Positions 60,356 through 64,000 of a stretch of DNA of 64,000 nucleotides are shown piece by piece. Each line of letters opens with the position of its first letter. Position 1 is the stretch's first letter. Source of the stretch: Clarireedia homoeocarpa (Eukaryota; Ascomycota; Leotiomycetes; Helotiales; Rutstroemiaceae); NCBI GenBank assembly GCA_001465935.1, contig LNKV01000036.1, positions 248,001 to 312,000 of the forward strand. Reading direction: 5' to 3'. The position numbers and the translations under genes were made by a program. The notes below the pieces were generated by a model, which saw nothing but the letters and a program-made list of their open reading frames with translations, searched no databases and was not told the DNA's origin.

Positions 60356-61372
60356 ATGCTATTCGTGCCCCGCATTGCCTCTGCGTTGAAAAGCAGCTCT
60401 CTGCCCCTCCTTCGCAATAACTTCATCAAGAACTCTTTCACATCCATACCTACAAGAAACTTTCACGCTACTTCCTCCAAAATGGTTGTTACAACGTAAG
60501 TTCTCGGCCCTCAAAATACTGCTATCATAGCTCTTCGTTGAGACTGATCTTGACAGTTACTTCGACGTTGCCTGGGAAGGCCCAGTCTTGGACTCCAACG
60601 GCAAGCCCACCTCGGAAATCAAGGGTAAGTTCTTATCCAATTCATCATCTCAATCTCATCTTTCATCGATTCCATTGAGATCTCATTCCATTTCCATCAA
60701 AAGCCGATGTCACGCTTGTACAATAGTGTTCATTGGGCTTCTTTTCAGTCTTTTCGGCACTGCATTGTGCTGCGTTGTTACCGTCATCACAGCTTACCCC
60801 TCATGACAATCCTCAATTTGAATCTCAAGCTGACATGTTCCTTATCGCAGAGCAAAGCGGTAGAATCACATTCAACCTGTTCGATGAAACAGTCCCAAAG
60901 ACCGTCGAGAACTTCCGTGCGCTTTGCACTGGCGAGAAGGGCTTCGGATACGCTGGTTCTTCCTTCCACCGTATCATTCCTCAATTCATGCTTCAAGGAG
61001 GTGACTTCACTCGTGGCAACGTACGAAACATAATCCCAATCCATACCATCTTATGGCATAAAGCTAAACAAGGAACAATAGGGCACTGGTGGAAAGTCCA
61101 TCTACGGTGAGAAGTTCGCTGACGAGAACTTCACGCTAAAGCACACCAAGCCTGGTCTTCTTTCTATGGCCAACGCTGGACCAAACACCAACGGTTCGCA
61201 GTTCTTCATCACCACTGTCGTCACCAGCTGGCTCGATGGTAAGCACGTCGTCTTCGGTGAGGTCACTCCAGAATCCTTGGACATTGTCAAGGCTCTTGAA
61301 GCTACCGGAAGCGGAAGTGGCAAGGTTAATTACAACAAGAAGCCCACCATTGTGAATGCTGGTCAACTTTAA
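60356..61372 (+). CDS. Cyclophilin A-type peptidyl-prolyl isomerase with mitochondrial presequence
   Basis: Catalyses cis-trans isomerisation at prolines and is a target of cyclosporin A. Four exons (60356-60495, 60557-60624, 60851-61020, 61082-61372) close to 222 residues. The core shows FHRIIPQFMLQGGDFT (catalytic Arg), ANAGPNTNGSQFFIT, and SWLDGKHVVFG with the Trp needed for cyclosporin binding. The first 42 residues are basic and hydroxylated (LFVPRIASALKSSSLPLLRN), a presequence. An in-frame ATG at 60482 in strong context (CAAAATGG) would give a 180-residue cytosolic form. In Neurospora one gene makes both forms; the same is inferred here. Intron 2 is 226 bp, unusually long for this window. 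Confidence 0.95.
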
Positions 61373-61698
61373 ACATCTTGCTTTGACTAGAAGGGTATCA
61401 GTGGTTGGTGGTCGTTGAGCTCATTCATTTTGCACGCTCCTCAGTTTAGCTACATGATGGGCAGGTGACAAAAAGTAATACGATGAACCTTACTACATTT
61501 TTTCGTTGACTATTGACTTCTATGATAAATGTGACCATGTATTATATCGAATGGACCTATTTCCTATATTATCAATCGCAATACTGAGTAACGGAATGTT
61601 AGTTCCTGATCGGGTTCCTAGTGGTATCTTCCTGTAACTCCAAATTCCCTTCCGACGCTATGCTATACAATATACAGTGAAATATGAAAATCATCCTC
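61373..61698. other. Short convergent 3' region
   Basis: 3' UTRs of cyclophilin (+) and rpc6 (-) facing each other over 326 bp. AT-rich; nothing else seen. Confidence 0.6.
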
Positions 61699-62903
61699 TT
61701 ATAGATTCAACCACGCCTGAAAGTACTGGCAGGTCTTTGGTCCCACCGGCCCCCCTTCTTCACATAGATCCGCAACCGGACAAAATCCACAAGGAGTATC
61801 GGTCAGCGCACTATTCGGCCCACCTTCCTGATCCTCCTTAAATCCTTTCCGAACCGCCTTATAACATACCCCATCTGGCCCAGCCAGGACCTTCTCAATC
61901 TTATCGTCAAACACCAAAATGTCAAGCAGTTGTTGTATATCAGCTGCACTCAGGGTCGCAGACGTAGCTCCCGAATTCTCGATAAATGATGTTAGTTCGT
62001 TGAGTGTTGGGTATCCTTGGTAACCTGGAGGCATGGGTAGCATGGAATCATAATGTCGTTTTGCGGCTAAGATGGCGTCTTCCTCGGATACATCTTCGAG
62101 TTTCACGCGCGGACCTAGAGCTTTGTCTCGCAGGGCTTTCGCTTCCTCGCTGGACATCTTCTTACCCTGGATTTTCTTCGGTTTGCGCAAGCCGGAGCTT
62201 GACTTGTAGAAGGATTTCCGCCGGATTTGGTCATACAGAATGTGCATTAGTTGCGCGATGAACTCTTCGTCAAGCTCGTTGTCCGTGTACCATGCTCCGC
62301 CTGTGGCTCGATCGGAAGGCCGTAGACTGGATTTTATGTACATTTTTCGGGCAGGGTGCTCGACAGATTTCATGTCTGAGATCATGTTTTTGCTCTCGAG
62401 GTGCTTGATCGCGGTGCGGAAGACGGCTTCGTGTAGGTTGGCTTTCGCCTTGATGGTTTTTGACCATATTCCTTCATCGCCGGCTTCATCGATAAGTGCG
62501 TAGACGATTTCTTGTTCGGAGTTGAGCCCGCGGTATCTGTGTGGTTCTTGTTGTCAGCATGGGCTACTGCTGCGGTTATGAATCCCAGAACACAATTGAG
62601 TATAATGACAAGGGGAAAGGTATACTTCTTAGCCTCCTCTTCAGAACGAATCTTCCACCCCAGTCCCCTCTGCGGATCCTGCACCACCTTGAACAATTTC
62701 TCGTTCGTAAGGCCTTGCGTCACGGCCAATAGTATGGCTACATCATCGCTGGGTAGAACGTCGAGATCGATCAAGGTCTCTTGGTAAAAAGTAATATCTG
62801 GATCGTCCTCAGCAGCCTCGACACATGCCTCGTAGACAAGTTTTCTCAAGGCCGCGTTTTTGTCCTCCGCTGCGCCAGCGGTTCCAAGTCCTCGGGTCGC
62901 CAT
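61699..62903 (-). CDS. RNA polymerase III subunit Rpc6 (Rpc34)
   Basis: A winged-helix subunit of the Rpc82-Rpc34-Rpc31 initiation trimer that contacts TFIIIB. Two exons (62903-62626 and 62536-61699; 89-bp intron, phase 2) give 371 residues. The N-terminal winged helix (ALRKLVYEACVEA to GLGWKIRSEEEAKKYRGLNS) is joined across the intron, followed by a second winged helix (YALIDEAGDEGIWSKTIKAK) and SDRATGGAWYTDNELDEEFI, a highly conserved stretch. The C-terminus carries Cys residues of the Fe-S site (PCGFCPVADLC ... KTCQYF). Length fits fungal orthologs. Confidence 0.95.
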
Positions 62904-63702
62904 AATTACGAGAGTATGTATCTATGTGTGTGGATTGACAAGTGGGATTACGCTATCGGAAGTAAAGTAACATTGAGAGGCGACTCGTAGGATTGGAATT
63001 GTGACCGACGAGTAATTTGGTAATTTAGGATGAAGAGGTCTCTCACACCAGAAATTATTATTAGGCGAGGGGCACGAGGCTGTAGTTCTACTGGAATTAT
63101 TTCCCGGTGGGTAACAGAGCATGGCGAACCTTATTATGGATGACCGACCAGCACTAGTTCTAGTACCAATTAGTAATCCTTGTCATAATGGGTTTATCGA
63201 GATCGGTCGGCCGAAATCTCTAAAAGTTCAATAGGAAAGCATGAAGTGCGCAGCAATGTGAGAGGCAACACTGGCCATTGATATCAGAATGGTCCTAGAA
63301 TAGCTTCTGAGAGACTAGACTTGTTATTTGATCACGCGTGTCGATGATACCCAAGCGCATGAGCAGCATAGCCTGTTCTCCTCGATCTGGGATGCTAGTA
63401 GAAAGACAGAACCTATCGTCGATTCCGATCATTTGGATATGCAACAAAGCAAATCAAAATGAGAATCCATGAAACTCGTGGTGCTCACTAAGGATGTTGA
63501 TCAATTTCTTGGATCGTACACGAAGTCTTGCTAGTCACTAACAACGAGAGAGATGATGATTAAGACAACCTTGAACATGACTGCGGTGCAGGACAGATGA
63601 TGGGGGAATGTGATCTGAGATCGTACAAAGTCAAGTTGATATATATTTGCTGTGATATTATATTGTTTACATACAAATAGGTCTATTTGCACCAAGAAGC
63701 TT
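62904..63702. other. Intergenic region
   Basis: 800 bp upstream of rpc6 and downstream of the partial gene at the right edge. I see nothing specific in it. Confidence 0.5.
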
Positions 63703-64000
63703 TCATACCTTCTCCTTCACCGGGGACAAAGGCTCGGGGACGTGGCACGGGTTATTGGCGTCATACACTGCGCTCATTACATATTGTCTGAGTCGATTAG
63801 TGCTAAGGCCTTCATCCATCACAAGAGATTGCCGAGATTCAGATCTTCCCTCCTTGGCTGCGGTTTTGCGAGCATTGGAGGAGCGGCGGAAAAACCACAG
63901 TGCACATGTGACCAGCAAAATAGCAGCTATGGCGCCGATTGTAGCTCCAGCTATGGCGCCAGTATGATTTGTACTCGCGGATGTGCTACTAGAAGACGAT
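63703..64000 (-). CDS. C-terminus of a single-pass membrane protein (cut by window edge)
   Basis: The frame stays open to the right edge, so the gene continues outside the window. The visible 98 residues run from a Ser/Thr stalk (SSSSSTSAST) into one transmembrane helix (GAIAGATIGAIAAILLVTCA, then LWFF), a basic stop-transfer stretch (RRSSNARKTAAK) and a 55-residue cytoplasmic tail ending LSPVKEKV. This Ser-rich stalk, Gly/Ala/Ile helix and basic tail are typical of fungal wall-sensor-like and other type I surface proteins. The family cannot be fixed without the ectodomain. Confidence 0.75.
   Translation of the reverse strand, partial: SSSSSTSASTNHTGAIAGATIGAIAAILLVTCALWFFRRSSNARKTAAKEGRSESRQSLVMDEGLSTNRLRQYVMSAVYDANNPCHVPEPLSPVKEKV

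Noticed and set aside
1..64000. tRNA, rRNA or snRNA genes
   Set aside because: I scanned for TPsiC-like GTTCGANNCC and paired arms on both strands by eye and found no convincing candidate; a tRNAscan-SE and Infernal run would be decisive.

Overview
The window is nuclear DNA of a filamentous ascomycete (Pezizomycotina). Coding regions are broken by many short GT-AG introns, mostly about 50-60 bp. Both strands are used, intergenic spaces are long and microsatellite-rich, and the gene families are typical of moulds: Spa2, Pal1, a multi-PAS hybrid histidine kinase, DUF7053, MARVEL and a NACHT-TPR protein. The overall flavour is that of Leotiomycetes (Botrytis/Sclerotinia relatives), but that is an impression from memory and is not proven by the sequence. 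I joined exons by reading splice sites and checking phase. In most models all phases close, but positions are predictions and a junction may be off by a base.

Layout. 1-2851 is gene-poor. 2852-8369 (-) is a 15-exon hybrid histidine kinase. 9732-11861 (+) is a PAF-acetylhydrolase-like esterase. 13310-16579 (-) is the polarity scaffold Spa2, followed by 18858-19700 (-), the Pol II CTD phosphatase Ssu72. 22117-23724 (+) is an SH3 protein of the Nbp2/Skb5 type. 24950-28500 is a decayed island: a catalase relic, a relic of a fungal STAND (NLR-like) N-terminal domain, a 27-bp minisatellite and AT-rich degenerate repeats. 28787-30001 (-) is Pal1, divergent from 30972-32103 (+), the U6 snRNA exonuclease Usb1. 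34328-36732 (-) is lipin (Ned1/Pah1). 39440-42981 (+) is a membrane-anchored FN3/coiled-coil protein. 43500-43950 is a G-rich, satellite-rich stretch with an assembly gap.

The right third holds the divergent mitochondrial pair Sdh4 (-) and MPP-beta (+), sharing a 270-bp promoter; a DUF7053 protein (-); a MARVEL four-helix membrane protein (-); an intact NACHT-TPR STAND protein (-); an ENTH-domain clathrin adaptor (-); a cyclophilin (+) with apparent mitochondrial and cytosolic starts; RNA polymerase III subunit Rpc6/Rpc34 (-); and the C-terminus of a single-pass membrane protein (-) cut by the right edge.

There is no gene cluster in the biosynthetic sense. Themes are polarised growth (Spa2, Pal1, Nbp2-like), membrane lipid and trafficking (lipin, ENTH, PAF-AH), transcription and RNA (Ssu72, Usb1, Rpc6), mitochondria (Sdh4, MPP-beta, cyclophilin) and sensing or self-recognition (histidine kinase, NACHT-TPR). 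The most unusual items are the microexons (19 bp in the kinase, 18 bp in sdh4), the decayed island, a triple 18-bp palindromic CCAATTGG array, and the NACHT-TPR gene with a long poly(A) tract inside an intron.
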